A DNA stretch of 64,000 nt from Leptospiraceae bacterium (GCA_015075105.1 JABTUZ010000001.1:507001-571000), one strand, 5' to 3'; shown: positions 38,116 to 47,651, counted from the stretch's first letter. The notes: generated from the sequence alone by a model not told the origin. Translations and numbers: made by a program.

Positions 38116-40008
38116 CTATCTCCAGAACTTAGGTAAGTGAATCTCTAATTTTAATCTATTTTTAGTTATAACTGCATTTATATTTCCACCCAAAAGCTCA
38201 GTCCTTTCCTTAGTTCTTTTTCCGGGGGTGAAGATTTCTTTTTTTAGTTTAGCAATTGTATTTTCTTGGTGGATAAAGAGATCATTTTCTTTTCGGATAA
38301 TTTTCCATTTAGATTCGCCAATTCCGTATTTCAAATCGTTTGTGCAAATTTCCATAACCAGAAAGAATAATTGAATCCAAGCGTTTGTTTTATCTAAGGT
38401 ATTTTCTGTAAGACCGATACCCGAAGTAGTGAAATTCAATTCTCTTCCTGCATCCGAGTATCTTCTAAGAAGAGCTAAATGAAGTCCTGTAAAAAGCTCT
38501 GATGAGGCAAACTCCATATCTTCCATAAAAAGAAGCTGTGAACGAAATGTCTGAATTATATCAGAAATTTTTTTGTCTAATTTCCAAATAGCATCAGACC
38601 AAGATTTTTTAGGAATTTCTTTTCTTATCCTTTCCGTAAAGATTTTTAAATCCGTAAGACTTCCGCCTAACGCATCGTGAAAGTTCAACTCCAATTCTTC
38701 TCTTTGCTTTTTTAAAGCTTCTTTACTCTCCTGCAATTGCTCTGCCATAACTAAGTTTGTTTGCATTTTTTCTGTATAAGATACGGAAAGAAATAACGAC
38801 TGAAAGAAAGAGAGGGAAGTAAATCCAAGAATTGCCATAAATCCTGACGACTCGGCCTGAAGCACACCTGAAAAGGCAAAAACAAGAAGTACCACAAAAA
38901 ATAAAATTCCAAGGCTTTGAAAAATAGCTCCTCGGATTTTTAATTTTAAAGATTGAAAAAGTGCAAAACTGATTGGAATCAAAGCTGCAAATGTGGCACC
39001 CACCGAATAGAAAAGAAACATGCTGGTGTAAACTTGAGGAGAAAAAAACCAAGTAAAAAAGTATAATAGAGTTGACAATAAAAAATAGAGTACTGTCCGA
39101 AACTTGATGAACTCAGGAAAAATGGAGTGCATAAACAATAATAAAAGAGAAGGGGTCATTACGTGCAGGGAATGAAGCATTCGGATATTCAAATCAAACG
39201 GGACTTCTGTAATTAATAAAGAAAGGGTTCTTTCGCTTATAAGAAAATATCTTGGAAGGAAAGAGCCTGACAGTAATATGAAATACAGAATCGAACGATC
39301 TTTGGGTCTTTGTAAAAATAAAAATATATGGTATAACCAAATATATATCCCGAATCCTGACAAAACGAGGTCAAAGACATATCTTCTGTTTTGAACATTT
39401 TCTATCAACTCGGATGAGCCTATCTGTATAAACCCACGAAGTCCTCCTCGAAAAAAATAATAATTTGCGACGTGGAGGATGATTTCTAATTCATCTGTAT
39501 TCGGTTGAAAGTATATGGTGCGATTTGTGCGAGCATGAATTGTTTCGGCTTTATTTTTTCCAGGGATCCCGCTCAAAGCAAGCTCTTTCTTATTTACAAA
39601 AAGTCGAAAGCTCGTGTTTTGTGCAGAAATACGAATTCCTAATCGAATAGAATTTTTTGGTAATTGAACACGGAGCCTGTACGTTGCATACCCATCGCTC
39701 CCTATTTTTTTTTCTTTGGTCTCTATTGAGTTCCATGATTTCAAACCTTTAGTATAACCGTCCGGAATCGGAGAATTAGGCAAATTAAAATCATTTGGAT
39801 ACAATAACTTTTCCCAATAAAATTCCCAAGAGCCGTTTAAATCTAAAACCTCTTTATTCAAATCAACGTCAGTAGCGTCTAATTTTCCCGGGGCTTCCAA
39901 TGTAGTCAGATTTTTTTTGCATCCGGAGGTAATAAAAAAAAATACAAATGCAATCGAGAAAATTTTTAGTAAAGAAGTTTTTCGTATTGAATGAACTATA
40001 GAATTCAA
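38116..40008 (-). CDS. 7TMR-DISM sensor histidine kinase (NarX-like transmitter)
   Basis: 630 residues. A signal or lipoprotein-like leader (FFFITSGCKKN) precedes an extracellular beta-sandwich domain (about 45-200), then seven membrane helices (about 210-405), a coiled coil and a transmitter with HDALGGSLTDLK, the HisKA_3-type phospho-acceptor of NarX/DegS-like kinases. The ATPase end is reduced: ICTNDLKYGIG is the N-box, while canonical G1/G2 boxes are degenerate. This 7TMR-DISM layout is common in spirochaetes. The ATG overlaps the response regulator stop by four bases, so the pair is co-translated. Confidence 0.88.
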   Translation of the reverse strand: MNSIVHSIRKTSLLKIFSIAFVFFFITSGCKKNLTTLEAPGKLDATDVDLNKEVLDLNGSWEFYWEKLLYPNDFNLPNSPIPDGYTKGLKSWNSIETKEKKIGSDGYATYRLRVQLPKNSIRLGIRISAQNTSFRLFVNKKELALSGIPGKNKAETIHARTNRTIYFQPNTDELEIILHVANYYFFRGGLRGFIQIGSSELIENVQNRRYVFDLVLSGFGIYIWLYHIFLFLQRPKDRSILYFILLSGSFLPRYFLISERTLSLLITEVPFDLNIRMLHSLHVMTPSLLLLFMHSIFPEFIKFRTVLYFLLSTLLYFFTWFFSPQVYTSMFLFYSVGATFAALIPISFALFQSLKLKIRGAIFQSLGILFFVVLLVFAFSGVLQAESSGFMAILGFTSLSFFQSLFLSVSYTEKMQTNLVMAEQLQESKEALKKQREELELNFHDALGGSLTDLKIFTERIRKEIPKKSWSDAIWKLDKKISDIIQTFRSQLLFMEDMEFASSELFTGLHLALLRRYSDAGRELNFTTSGIGLTENTLDKTNAWIQLFFLVMEICTNDLKYGIGESKWKIIRKENDLFIHQENTIAKLKKEIFTPGKRTKERTELLGGNINAVITKNRLKLEIHLPKFWR

Positions 40009-40637
40009 AAGAGTTGGTTTGCCTTTTGAGTTAGCTCTGCACGGTTATGAACATTCAACTTTTTGTAGATTGTTTTTACATAACCTTGAACAGTGTGAAT
40101 ACTTAGATCTAAAAAACTTGCTACTGAAAAAACCGATTTCCCTCTAACTAAAAGCTCTAAAACTTGCCTCTCTCTATCTGTCAAATCAGGAGCTTGCGGC
40201 TTATCTTTTCTAAATGAGGAAAAAACACGAAGTGCAATTGTAGGTGTAATCACTGCTCCACCATCGATAACTATTTGAATTATATTTTCCAAAGTGCCTA
40301 GCTCTGATTTTAACACGTATCCGAGTGCTCCATTTTTTATTGACTCAAAAATCATCGCATCAGAATTCATGTTGGTGAGCATGATTATACTTGTTTCGGG
40401 ATTTTTTTTTGAAATTTCACGGGCGAGATCAACTCCATTCATATAAGGCAATACTATATCCAGAAAAATTAGATCCAAGACTGGACGATTTTTTTCTCTC
40501 AGATATTCTTCAGCTGAATTCCACGAATACACTTTTGGAATATAAGAAATACCGCAGAGTTTTGATTCTACTGTAGTACGAAATTCTAAATCATTTTCTA
40601 CAATTCCGATGGACAGAGTTTTTTTCATAAATGGCAC
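40005..40637 (-). CDS. NarL/FixJ-family response regulator
   Basis: 210 residues: receiver domain (about 8-125) with acidic pocket VEND, phospho-acceptor Asp in LIFLDIVLPYMNG, Thr in IIMLTNMN and Lys in YVLKSELG; then a LuxR-type helix-turn-helix (about 145-205) DLTDRERQVLELLVRGKS with the recognition helix SIHTVQGYVKTIYKKL. It should be phosphorylated by the kinase encoded next to it, and regulate transcription of unknown targets. Confidence 0.92.
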   Translation of the reverse strand: MPFMKKTLSIGIVENDLEFRTTVESKLCGISYIPKVYSWNSAEEYLREKNRPVLDLIFLDIVLPYMNGVDLAREISKKNPETSIIMLTNMNSDAMIFESIKNGALGYVLKSELGTLENIIQIVIDGGAVITPTIALRVFSSFRKDKPQAPDLTDRERQVLELLVRGKSVFSVASFLDLSIHTVQGYVKTIYKKLNVHNRAELTQKANQLF

Positions 40638-40821
40638 ACCTGCAAAAAGTTTTTCTTAGAAACATATACGTTTGAATACTCAGACAAAATCGCCATTTGC
40701 TAACGATGCCCAGCTCTTGCAACACAAGGGTTGAGCAGTAGCGTCATAAATAGTTCAAAGTTTTTATATTAAAAAAAACTAGTTTAGCACAGTTTCTAAT
40801 TCTTTTAAGAGTGGAACAAGT
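40638..40821. other. Gene-free stretch with a hairpin
   Basis: First part of a 452-bp gap (40638-41089); the remainder is the left copy of the 512-bp direct repeat. It holds an imperfect inverted repeat, GCTC.TTGCAAC (40713-40723) against GGTTGAGC (40729-40736), without a T run. Otherwise only AT-rich sequence and presumably the regulator promoter are present. Confidence 0.5.
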
Positions 40822-41333
40822 TATTTTTTTTAAACCTCTCCCCCTGAATTGGGGGTTTTGAAAAAATTTTTAAATCTTCAAATCAGGGAAGTCCATTCTG
40901 TAAACCTTTTCCTCTTCTTCAATGGTTTGTTATTGAATTCAAAAACCCCCTATTCAGGGGGATGGATTGTTTATTTATTTCTGGAAATTTATTTCAATAT
41001 AAATAAGGTTGCCTAAAGAGATTTGTGAGGAAAAAATTTACTTATAATCATTTTAGTTTTTTACTCATTTTTATTTCAAAGGATATGAATTGAATCTGGG
41101 ATTGTACGATAAAATACGCGATTGGGGAAGATTCGGCGATCTTTCGGATGACTCTCCTGAAGAATCTCAAAGAAAATTTTTTTTGATTTGCATGGGTATT
41201 TTGATGAGTGGGGGAGGTTTGGTTTGGGGTAGCACGTGCCTAATTTTTGGATTAGCTATTCAATCAACTATTCCCTTTTCTTATACTTTTCTCACGATTT
41301 TGAATCTTCTTTTTTTCCGGTTTACGAAAAAGT
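40822..41333 (+). repeat. 512-bp perfect direct repeat, left copy
   Basis: Identical by eye, base for base, with 44078-44589 (offset 3256). It carries about 270 bp of upstream sequence with two C5/G5 palindromes plus the first 81 codons of the kinase gene found complete at 44346. Identity stops abruptly at 41333 (AAAAAGT then A versus T). No terminal inverted repeats or transposase are seen. Confidence 0.95.
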
Positions 41334-41341
41334 ATCAATAA
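41090..41341 (+). pseudogene. Truncated copy of the membrane histidine kinase gene
   Basis: The first 81 codons equal those of the kinase at 44346, including TTG start and ribosome binding site, then two foreign codons and a stop. It encodes only the first two membrane segments and no kinase domain, so it is a duplication remnant, although its promoter and start are intact and a short membrane peptide could be made. Confidence 0.85.
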
Positions 41342-42661
41342 ACTTGTCCCTTTTCTATAAAGGGATAGAAGATTCTAGTCTTAGCCTTATTCATTCTTTC
41401 GAACATACCTCCAGCTAAACCTCGCGTGGAATTTGAAATCTCTCCCAAGGAAATGAATTTTTTCGATTGAAACTTAACTAATAGTTTTGAAGCATCTGGA
41501 TTAAGAATGATTGTAAAGAAAGGCGATTCGATAGATTGAATAGGTACTTCAATTAGCGGGATATTTTTAAAAGATATGTTTTTTTCTTTCTTGGAAAATC
41601 GATGAATTTTATAACTCCTTATTGGGCTACCCTTGATGATTTAAATTCCAGTATCAACATACGCATCTTTAAAAACATCAAATGGCAAATTAACCAACTG
41701 AGCAATTCCAACTTTCTTTATGAGATATTCTCGTAATTTATTGCAATTCTCGCCTGTTTGCCAAGTTATTGAAGATATAAAACCTAAATATCCAGAACCA
41801 TTTATTTTGCGGGTCATGCTTAGAAAAAATAGAATTGAAGAATCATATTTCCTTTCTAATTTTGAGAATTTTCTCAAGAAATATTCCTTTTGATTTTCAT
41901 TAATCATCTCAATCGGAATGTATGGTGGATTTCCAATCATAACATCAAATCCACCACCTTTAAATATACTCTCAAACTCTACTTCCCAATCGAAGGCATT
42001 GATTTTCAGCTCCTCTTGTCGCCTAACGCAAAATAATCTTGTTGCCTGTAAATATCCGTCCCGATCAAACTATTCCCGCACTTAATATTCCCTTCCAATG
42101 GAGACAGAATTGTTGTGTGCCAGAGGGTGCGTTCGTCGTAAACCTGATTGTGATTCGTGTCTTCGAGTGCTTTGATAGATAGACTCATCCGGGTGACTTC
42201 AACAGCTTGGGCATCTATATCCACGGCATAGATATAAGCCCGTAGAATGTCTCGTTTGAGTTTTGAGGAAAGTTTGATTTCATGACTTGGTTGGGGATGA
42301 ACATTTCCGCCCTTTACGTTATCGTTATTGTCAAAAATTTTTCAACCCAAATAGTATTTGGAATGTTTTGCTTCTATAAAAAATTTTCTTTTTCCATTGA
42401 TTTGGAGTAGATAATCCGGTTCTTTTCTTAGATCAGAGGCTTGTATGCCTCTGCAACTAATTTGAACAATATATTCTCTTTCTGACGGATTTTTGATTCC
42501 TTCGTTGGATATATTTTGGGGTATTTGAAAAGCGGCTTGATAAATTCATCTTCGATTTGTGCTTCTTTGTATTGCCCAGAATTTTTGATGTAATCGATCC
42601 GATCACTGAAATCTTCTGCGAGTTTTTTAATATTCTTTTTTGCTTCTTCTTTTGTAAACAT
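41334..42661 (-). pseudogene. Decayed type IIG restriction-modification gene (Eco57I-like)
   Basis: Read on the minus strand from 42661 the pieces follow the order of a type IIG enzyme: an N-terminal piece with QIEDEFIKPLFKYPK (42661-42428); after a frameshift, EPDYLL and KFFIEAKHSKYYLG, the PD-(D/E)xK nuclease motif (near 42420-42340), then a stop; a methylase piece with MDIDAQAVEVTRMSLSIKAL (42224-42006); after another break GNPPYIPIEMINE, the NPPY motif of N6-adenine methylases (41940-41641); and a specificity-like piece in a third frame (about 41620-41338) ending at the direct-repeat junction. Much of the methylase middle is missing. Several frameshifts and deletions rule out a functional product. 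Confidence 0.82.
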
Positions 42662-42940
42662 GCTTAACGTCTTTTCAAGACATTGACTTATTGAGAGTTA
42701 ATTTTCAAGTCTATTTTCTCTATTTTTTTGCAAGTTTTTCTCCTGAGAACCAGATGTTGAAGTCCCCCAATTATTTTCCTATTTTGGTTTGGAAAATGTT
42801 CCCCCATTACATTTCCTACGCGAAAGTCGAAAGTTCGGCTTCTTTTCCTGCATGAAACGCTAAAATGCAGGCTCAATATTGGCAGTTAATGTGCTCCTTT
42901 TTTTTCTTGCATCCCATGAGCGACTTTCACTATATATGTA

Positions 42941-43150
42941 TTATTTTGAAAATGAAATTTCTTTTTGAATTTCCATTTCTTTTTTGAGAATTTTATTAAC
43001 CAGCTTACTCATTTCTACTCTCTTATTGGTAGCGGCTTCATAAAAAAAATCCTGCACAGATTTTTCCAAATACACTGGAATCTCGATTTTCTCATGCGGG
43101 GTATAAAATTTTCCTTTTACTCCTCCAGAAAAATTATATTCTCTTTTCAT
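42941..43150 (-). CDS. brnA: BrnA-like antitoxin
   Basis: 69-residue protein directly behind brnT (four-base overlap), the usual order of brnTA. It has a basic N-terminus and a ribbon-helix-helix-like core (HEKIEIPVYLEKSVQDFFYE, then SKLVNKILKKEME), suitable for neutralising BrnT and repressing the operon. Similarity to classical BrnA is mainly by position and size, hence moderate confidence. Confidence 0.7.
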   Translation of the reverse strand: MKREYNFSGGVKGKFYTPHEKIEIPVYLEKSVQDFFYEAATNKRVEMSKLVNKILKKEMEIQKEISFSK

Positions 43151-43455
43151 AGTTTATCACCCTCACTCATTTTATGGTATTGAGATGTTTCTTTTTTAGT
43201 CGCTTTTCTTGCAGAAATGATCCGGATAGAAATTTCACCCTTTTCATTTTCTGTCTGATCGGTATGAACTACTACAATAATTTTACCATAAGGAATTAAT
43301 CCGATAGTAATCCAACGATCCTCCGTGCTGGAATGCTCCTGATCTGGAATAGAAATCGCCGACCTGTCAGAAAAAACCAAAACAACATCTTCAAACGATA
43401 TCCCATGTTTTTTTCTATTTTTAAGATTTTTTTCGGGATCCCAGTCGAACCTCAT
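43147..43455 (-). CDS. brnT: BrnT-family ribonuclease toxin
   Basis: 102 residues with the classic BrnT pattern: FDWDPEKNLKNRKKHGISFE at the N-terminus, VFSDRSAISIPD, then RWITIGLIPYGKIIVVVHT and the C-terminal IRIISARKATKKE. BrnT has a RelE-like fold and cleaves RNA. It forms an operon with the downstream antitoxin. Sits inside the segment bracketed by the 512-bp direct repeats, as expected for accessory DNA. Confidence 0.9.
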   Translation of the reverse strand: MRFDWDPEKNLKNRKKHGISFEDVVLVFSDRSAISIPDQEHSSTEDRWITIGLIPYGKIIVVVHTDQTENEKGEISIRIISARKATKKETSQYHKMSEGDKL

Positions 43456-43534
43456 AAAATAATAAATCTTGAGATAGTCATTTTATGCAAGTTTTTCCCA
43501 TTCCCTTTCTTTTAAATCTGTTGGATATGATTTT

Positions 43535-43563
43535 CTGATATTTCTCATATTGGGAAATATCAG
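43535..43563. repeat. Inverted repeat between brnT and the exported protein gene
   Basis: CTGATATTTC (43535-43544) pairs perfectly with GAAATATCAG (43554-43563), nine-base loop, no T run on either side. It lies 80 bp upstream of brnT and could be its operator or a weak terminator of the upstream gene. Confidence 0.5.
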
Positions 43564-43620
43564 ATCACCTCTTTAAAGTACAAGCACTTTTCTATACGCG
43601 CTCTTAGTAAAATTTGGGTG

Positions 43621-43989
43621 CTACTTTATACAAGCCAGGTAGGCCATTCCTAATGCCTTGCTAAAATACGTTGTTGTTCCATCTTTCGTATAAAAGACGA
43701 TTACTTGAGTGTTATCGCCCTCTTTCTCATCAGTCGTCCAGTACTGACCGACGGGTTCCCAGTTTTCGAACTCTCCATTCTGGTATGCTGTTTGAAGTTC
43801 TTTGAGTATCGGAACTCTTCTACCCTGCTTTTCACAGGTTTTTTTGATAGTTAAATGAATCATTTCACCCTGAAACTCCCATTTTTTTTCAGCTTTTGGT
43901 TTTCGGGATTTTGCACTAAAAGGGGAGGTGATTCCGATTATAATGAAACCGGCTATAAGAAAAATATGAATTGTATTTTTTTTGAACAT
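43621..43989 (-). CDS. Small exported protein, DUF1566/Lcl-like
   Basis: About 122 residues from the ATG at 43989 (an upstream in-frame ATG at 44028 would put 13 polar residues before the signal). Signal peptide FKKNTIHIFLIAGFIIIGIT, then TCEKQGRRVPILKELQTAYQ, WTTDEKEGD and a terminal AYLACIK, resembling the DUF1566 (Lcl C-terminal) fold common in secreted proteins of leptospires. Function unknown; it lies inside the bracketed accessory segment. Confidence 0.65.
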   Translation of the reverse strand: MFKKNTIHIFLIAGFIIIGITSPFSAKSRKPKAEKKWEFQGEMIHLTIKKTCEKQGRRVPILKELQTAYQNGEFENWEPVGQYWTTDEKEGDNTQVIVFYTKDGTTTYFSKALGMAYLACIK

Positions 43990-44077
43990 GAGACATGTAT
44001 TTGTAATTGTGTAACGTTTGTAAAGCATTACTTATTTTTTACCGGTTTTGGATAGTTTGTTCAGTGATCTCTAAATA

Positions 44078-44589
44078 TATTTTTTTTAAACCTCTCCCCC
44101 TGAATTGGGGGTTTTGAAAAAATTTTTAAATCTTCAAATCAGGGAAGTCCATTCTGTAAACCTTTTCCTCTTCTTCAATGGTTTGTTATTGAATTCAAAA
44201 ACCCCCTATTCAGGGGGATGGATTGTTTATTTATTTCTGGAAATTTATTTCAATATAAATAAGGTTGCCTAAAGAGATTTGTGAGGAAAAAATTTACTTA
44301 TAATCATTTTAGTTTTTTACTCATTTTTATTTCAAAGGATATGAATTGAATCTGGGATTGTACGATAAAATACGCGATTGGGGAAGATTCGGCGATCTTT
44401 CGGATGACTCTCCTGAAGAATCTCAAAGAAAATTTTTTTTGATTTGCATGGGTATTTTGATGAGTGGGGGAGGTTTGGTTTGGGGTAGCACGTGCCTAAT
44501 TTTTGGATTAGCTATTCAATCAACTATTCCCTTTTCTTATACTTTTCTCACGATTTTGAATCTTCTTTTTTTCCGGTTTACGAAAAAGT
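44078..44589 (+). repeat. 512-bp perfect direct repeat, right copy
   Basis: Same sequence as 40822-41333. This copy runs without interruption into the full kinase gene and so looks like the original. It includes the upstream region with the palindromes at 44096-44111 and 44202-44217, covering most of the 356-bp gap between the exported protein gene and the kinase. Confidence 0.95.
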
Positions 44590-45938
44590 TTGAGCTGGTT
44601 CGATTTATACAGGTATTGATTAGTTTGCTTCTGCCATTTCTTTTGCAGTGGTCTCTGGGGGGCTTTGTAGCCAGTGGTGCAGTTATGCTCTGGTCGATGT
44701 TGGCGTTGGTGGGATCCTTTACTTTTCAGCAATCCTCACTCAGCTTTCGCTGGCTTATTTTTTATTGCTTGCTTGTGATTTTTAGCGGGATCATTGATTC
44801 AACAGTTAGACAGCATCAGGTCAACACAGATGCAAATGTATCAGTTGTATTTTTTGTTATGAACATTGTTTCAGTATCAGCTATTGTTGTAGGCTTAATG
44901 ATTTATTTGTTGAATTTTGTTGTCGGAGAACTTAGCAATACACTGAATGAATTAAGGCAAACTCAAGACAAATTGATACTGAATGAAAAGATGGCTGCCT
45001 TAGGTCAACTCATTGCAGGTGTTGCTCATGAGATAAACACTCCACTTGGTGCTATTCGTGCTTCAATTGAAAATATAAATGCAGCTTTAGCCGATACTTC
45101 CTTGAACTTACCCAAGTTAAGCGTCCTACTGAATGAAAAACAATTTCATGACTTCTTTGAAATTTTAGAAAAGTCTATGCAAGCTGCAATCAATATATCG
45201 GCGCGTGAAGAGAGACAATATCGCAAAAGTATTGAAGCCAAACTTACAGAGCATAATTTCCGTAATGCAGAAGACCTTGCAGAGCATTTAAGTAGCTTGC
45301 AAATCTATGACAAACTCGAATCGTATCTTGATTTTTTACACCATCCAGAAATTGATCTAATCTTAAAACTAATCTATAACCTTTCTTCTCAACGTAAAAA
45401 TAGTGCAAACATAACCATTGCAGTTGAGCGAGCTTCTAAAATTGTATTCGCATTAAAAAAAACAGCCCACCATACAGAGGAAGGTGAAAGAACTCAAACT
45501 GATATTATTGATTCTATCGAAACTATTTTAACCTTATACACAAATCAACTCAAACAAGGTGTAGAGATTATTAGACGTTTTGAGTCTGTTCCGCCTATCG
45601 CATGTTATCGAGACGAACTTAGTCAGGTCTGGACTAATCTTTTACACAATTCTCTCCAAGCCATGAACAACCAAGGTAAGATTGAAATCGAAGTATTAAA
45701 ATTCAATGAATATATTCAGGTCAACATGATTGATAACGGGCCGGGTATTCCACAAGAAATCATCGGAAAAATATTTGATCCATTCTTTACAACAAAAAAG
45801 AAAGGAGAGGGTAGCGGACTTGGATTAGATATTTCGAGGAAGATTATCGAAAAGCATAAGGGTAATATTCAGGTAAATTCAAAACCGGGTAGGACTGCGT
45901 TTTCAATACAGATACCAATAGAGGACAAAATACGATGA
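44346..45938 (+). CDS. Membrane sensor histidine kinase
   Basis: 530 residues starting at a TTG with AAAGGA upstream (the nearby ATG at 44341 meets a stop at once). Six hydrophobic helices (about 28-200) form the sensor part without an evident extracellular domain. A coiled linker leads to the H-box GVAHEINTPLGAI; a helical insert of about 100 residues follows the H-box helix; then the N-box QVWTNLLHNSLQAM, G1 DNGPGIP, F-box FDPFFTTKKKGEGSGLGLDI. Its end overlaps the next gene (ATGA). It should phosphorylate the following receiver proteins. Signal unknown. Confidence 0.92.
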   Translation: MNLGLYDKIRDWGRFGDLSDDSPEESQRKFFLICMGILMSGGGLVWGSTCLIFGLAIQSTIPFSYTFLTILNLLFFRFTKKFELVRFIQVLISLLLPFLLQWSLGGFVASGAVMLWSMLALVGSFTFQQSSLSFRWLIFYCLLVIFSGIIDSTVRQHQVNTDANVSVVFFVMNIVSVSAIVVGLMIYLLNFVVGELSNTLNELRQTQDKLILNEKMAALGQLIAGVAHEINTPLGAIRASIENINAALADTSLNLPKLSVLLNEKQFHDFFEILEKSMQAAINISAREERQYRKSIEAKLTEHNFRNAEDLAEHLSSLQIYDKLESYLDFLHHPEIDLILKLIYNLSSQRKNSANITIAVERASKIVFALKKTAHHTEEGERTQTDIIDSIETILTLYTNQLKQGVEIIRRFESVPPIACYRDELSQVWTNLLHNSLQAMNNQGKIEIEVLKFNEYIQVNMIDNGPGIPQEIIGKIFDPFFTTKKKGEGSGLGLDISRKIIEKHKGNIQVNSKPGRTAFSIQIPIEDKIR

Positions 45939-46327
45939 CAAAAAAAGCAATTCTATGTGTGGACGATGAAAAAACAATACTCGATTCTATTCGGGGTCAG
46001 TTAAAATATAAATTTGGAAATCAATACAATTACGAATTTGCAGAAAGTGCCTATGAAGCGTGGGAGATTATCTTAGACCTTGAGGAGGATGGTGTAAATC
46101 TACTGTTGATTGTATCGGATTGGTTAATGCCAGGTATTAAAGGAGATGAATTTTTAGTCAAGGTGCATGAGCGTTTTCCAAAGGTTATCAAGGTAATGCT
46201 CACAGGTCAAGCCGATCCGGAGAATATCGAAAACGCCATGAAAAATGCGAACCTGTATAAATGCCTTAGTAAACCTTGGCAACAAGAAGAACTTTACGAA
46301 ATGATTGAATACAGTATGAGTCTCTAA
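45935..46327 (+). CDS. Stand-alone receiver-domain response regulator
   Basis: 130 residues, CheY-like single domain: CVDDEKTILDS, phospho-acceptor Asp in IVSDWLMPGIKGDE, Thr in VMLTGQAD and Lys in LSKPWQQEE. The long insertion and the KPWQ motif match the RpfG-type receiver subfamily. No output domain. It is translationally coupled to the kinase and lies one base before a receiver-cyclase of the same subfamily, suggesting phosphate flow or competition between the two. Confidence 0.92.
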   Translation: MTKKAILCVDDEKTILDSIRGQLKYKFGNQYNYEFAESAYEAWEIILDLEEDGVNLLLIVSDWLMPGIKGDEFLVKVHERFPKVIKVMLTGQADPENIENAMKNANLYKCLSKPWQQEELYEMIEYSMSL

Positions 46328-46328
46328 C

Positions 46329-47651
46329 ATGACTAAGCCAATTATTTTGTGCGTTGATGATGAGCAAATAATACTTCGATCTCTAAAAGACCAATTGAAA
46401 CGTACCTTCGCCGCAGACTTCTCGATTGAAACTGCAGAGAATGGTGAAGAAGCCATTCAATTAGTTACCGAACTGCAAAACGAAGGCAGGGAATTACCTG
46501 TGATTATTTCAGATCATATTATGCCGGGAATCAAAGGAGATGAATTATTAATCCGTATCCATTCTACAATGCCGACAACTCTGAAAATTTTACTTACAGG
46601 TCAAGCCGATGCAGACGCAGTTGTCAATGCCGTAAATAATGCACGGCTCTATCGTTATATAGCCAAACCCTGGCAACAGGCTGATTTAGAACTCACTGTA
46701 ACAGAGGCATTACGAAGTTACTTTCAGGCACGTAAATTAGAAGAGCAAAATCAACTTCTATTGAAAGCTAATGCAAATTTAGAGCGTCAGGTAAATATTT
46801 TCCATAAATTTGTTCCATTGCAATTTTTAGAAGCATTAAAACGATCCGGTAAGCCCGAAGATATTTGCTTAGGGGATGCAACGAAAAAAGAGATGACGGT
46901 ACTTTTTTCCGATATTCGGAACTTTGCTGAGATGAGCGAGAAGATGTCACCGGAAGAAACATTTGAATTCATAAACAATTATCTTGCTTGCATGGGACCA
47001 GTTATTAGCAAACACAATGGTTTTATAGATAAATATATTGGTGACGCAATCATGGCTCTTTTTGAATCTCCACAAAAAGCAGTTACAGCCGCTATAGGTA
47101 TGTTACGAGCCTTGACTAAGTTCAACTCGATACAAAGCGACAAGGAATTGAGAACGATTCGTATCGGTATAGGAGTGCATACAGGGATGTTGATTCTTGG
47201 AACTGTAGGAGAAGAAGATCGTCTGCAAACTACAGTTATAGGTGACACGGTGAATATCGCAGCAAGAATTGAAGCTCTAACAAAAGTATATAAGGCTCCA
47301 CTCATTGTAAGCGGTGAATCATTAGTCGATGAAAAGAGGATAGGAAATTTTTTATTTACAAGAGAGATTGACAATGTTCGAGTGAAAGGTAAGGAAAAAC
47401 CGATTACTTTATTTGAAGTGATGAATACTGACTCTCAAGAAATATTAGAAAAAAAAATCCAGTCTAAACCACTGTATGAAGAAGCTCTAAGTCTTTATAA
47501 AAAGGGTGAGTTTCAAGAAGCGATTGATTGTTTTATAGAATGCGGTAAGATCTGTCCTGAAGATGAAATTTCAGAAATGTATATTCGTCGTTGCAGTACC
47601 TTACTTAGAGTCCCGCCCGGAGATGAATGGACTGGGGTCAGCACATTATAG
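46329..47651 (+). CDS. Receiver-adenylate cyclase response regulator
   Basis: 440 residues: receiver (about 1-125; CVDDEQIILRS, Asp in IISDHIMPGIKGDE, Lys in IAKPWQQ), a coiled coil (about 140-165), and a class III cyclase domain (about 190-375) with LFSDIRNFAEMSE and DKYIGDAIMALFE for the metals and IGDTVNIAARIEAL for the transition state. A C-terminal module of about 60 residues (YEEALSLYKKGEFQEAIDCF) resembles a TPR and ends WTGVSTL. It probably turns kinase phosphorylation into cAMP. The cyclase and tail are closely related to the gene at 51674. Confidence 0.92.
   Translation: MTKPIILCVDDEQIILRSLKDQLKRTFAADFSIETAENGEEAIQLVTELQNEGRELPVIISDHIMPGIKGDELLIRIHSTMPTTLKILLTGQADADAVVNAVNNARLYRYIAKPWQQADLELTVTEALRSYFQARKLEEQNQLLLKANANLERQVNIFHKFVPLQFLEALKRSGKPEDICLGDATKKEMTVLFSDIRNFAEMSEKMSPEETFEFINNYLACMGPVISKHNGFIDKYIGDAIMALFESPQKAVTAAIGMLRALTKFNSIQSDKELRTIRIGIGVHTGMLILGTVGEEDRLQTTVIGDTVNIAARIEALTKVYKAPLIVSGESLVDEKRIGNFLFTREIDNVRVKGKEKPITLFEVMNTDSQEILEKKIQSKPLYEEALSLYKKGEFQEAIDCFIECGKICPEDEISEMYIRRCSTLLRVPPGDEWTGVSTL

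Noticed and set aside
40713-40736. Integron attC site, because GTTGAGC fits the GTTRRRY core
   Set aside because: No matching RYYYAAC partner at the right place, no integrase, and the neighbouring genes are not in cassette order.
42688-42876. 62-codon frame upstream of the R-M relic on the minus strand
   Set aside because: No family resemblance and composition unlike protein; probably random, though it could be debris of the accessory segment. The 279-bp gap 42662-42940 otherwise shows nothing.
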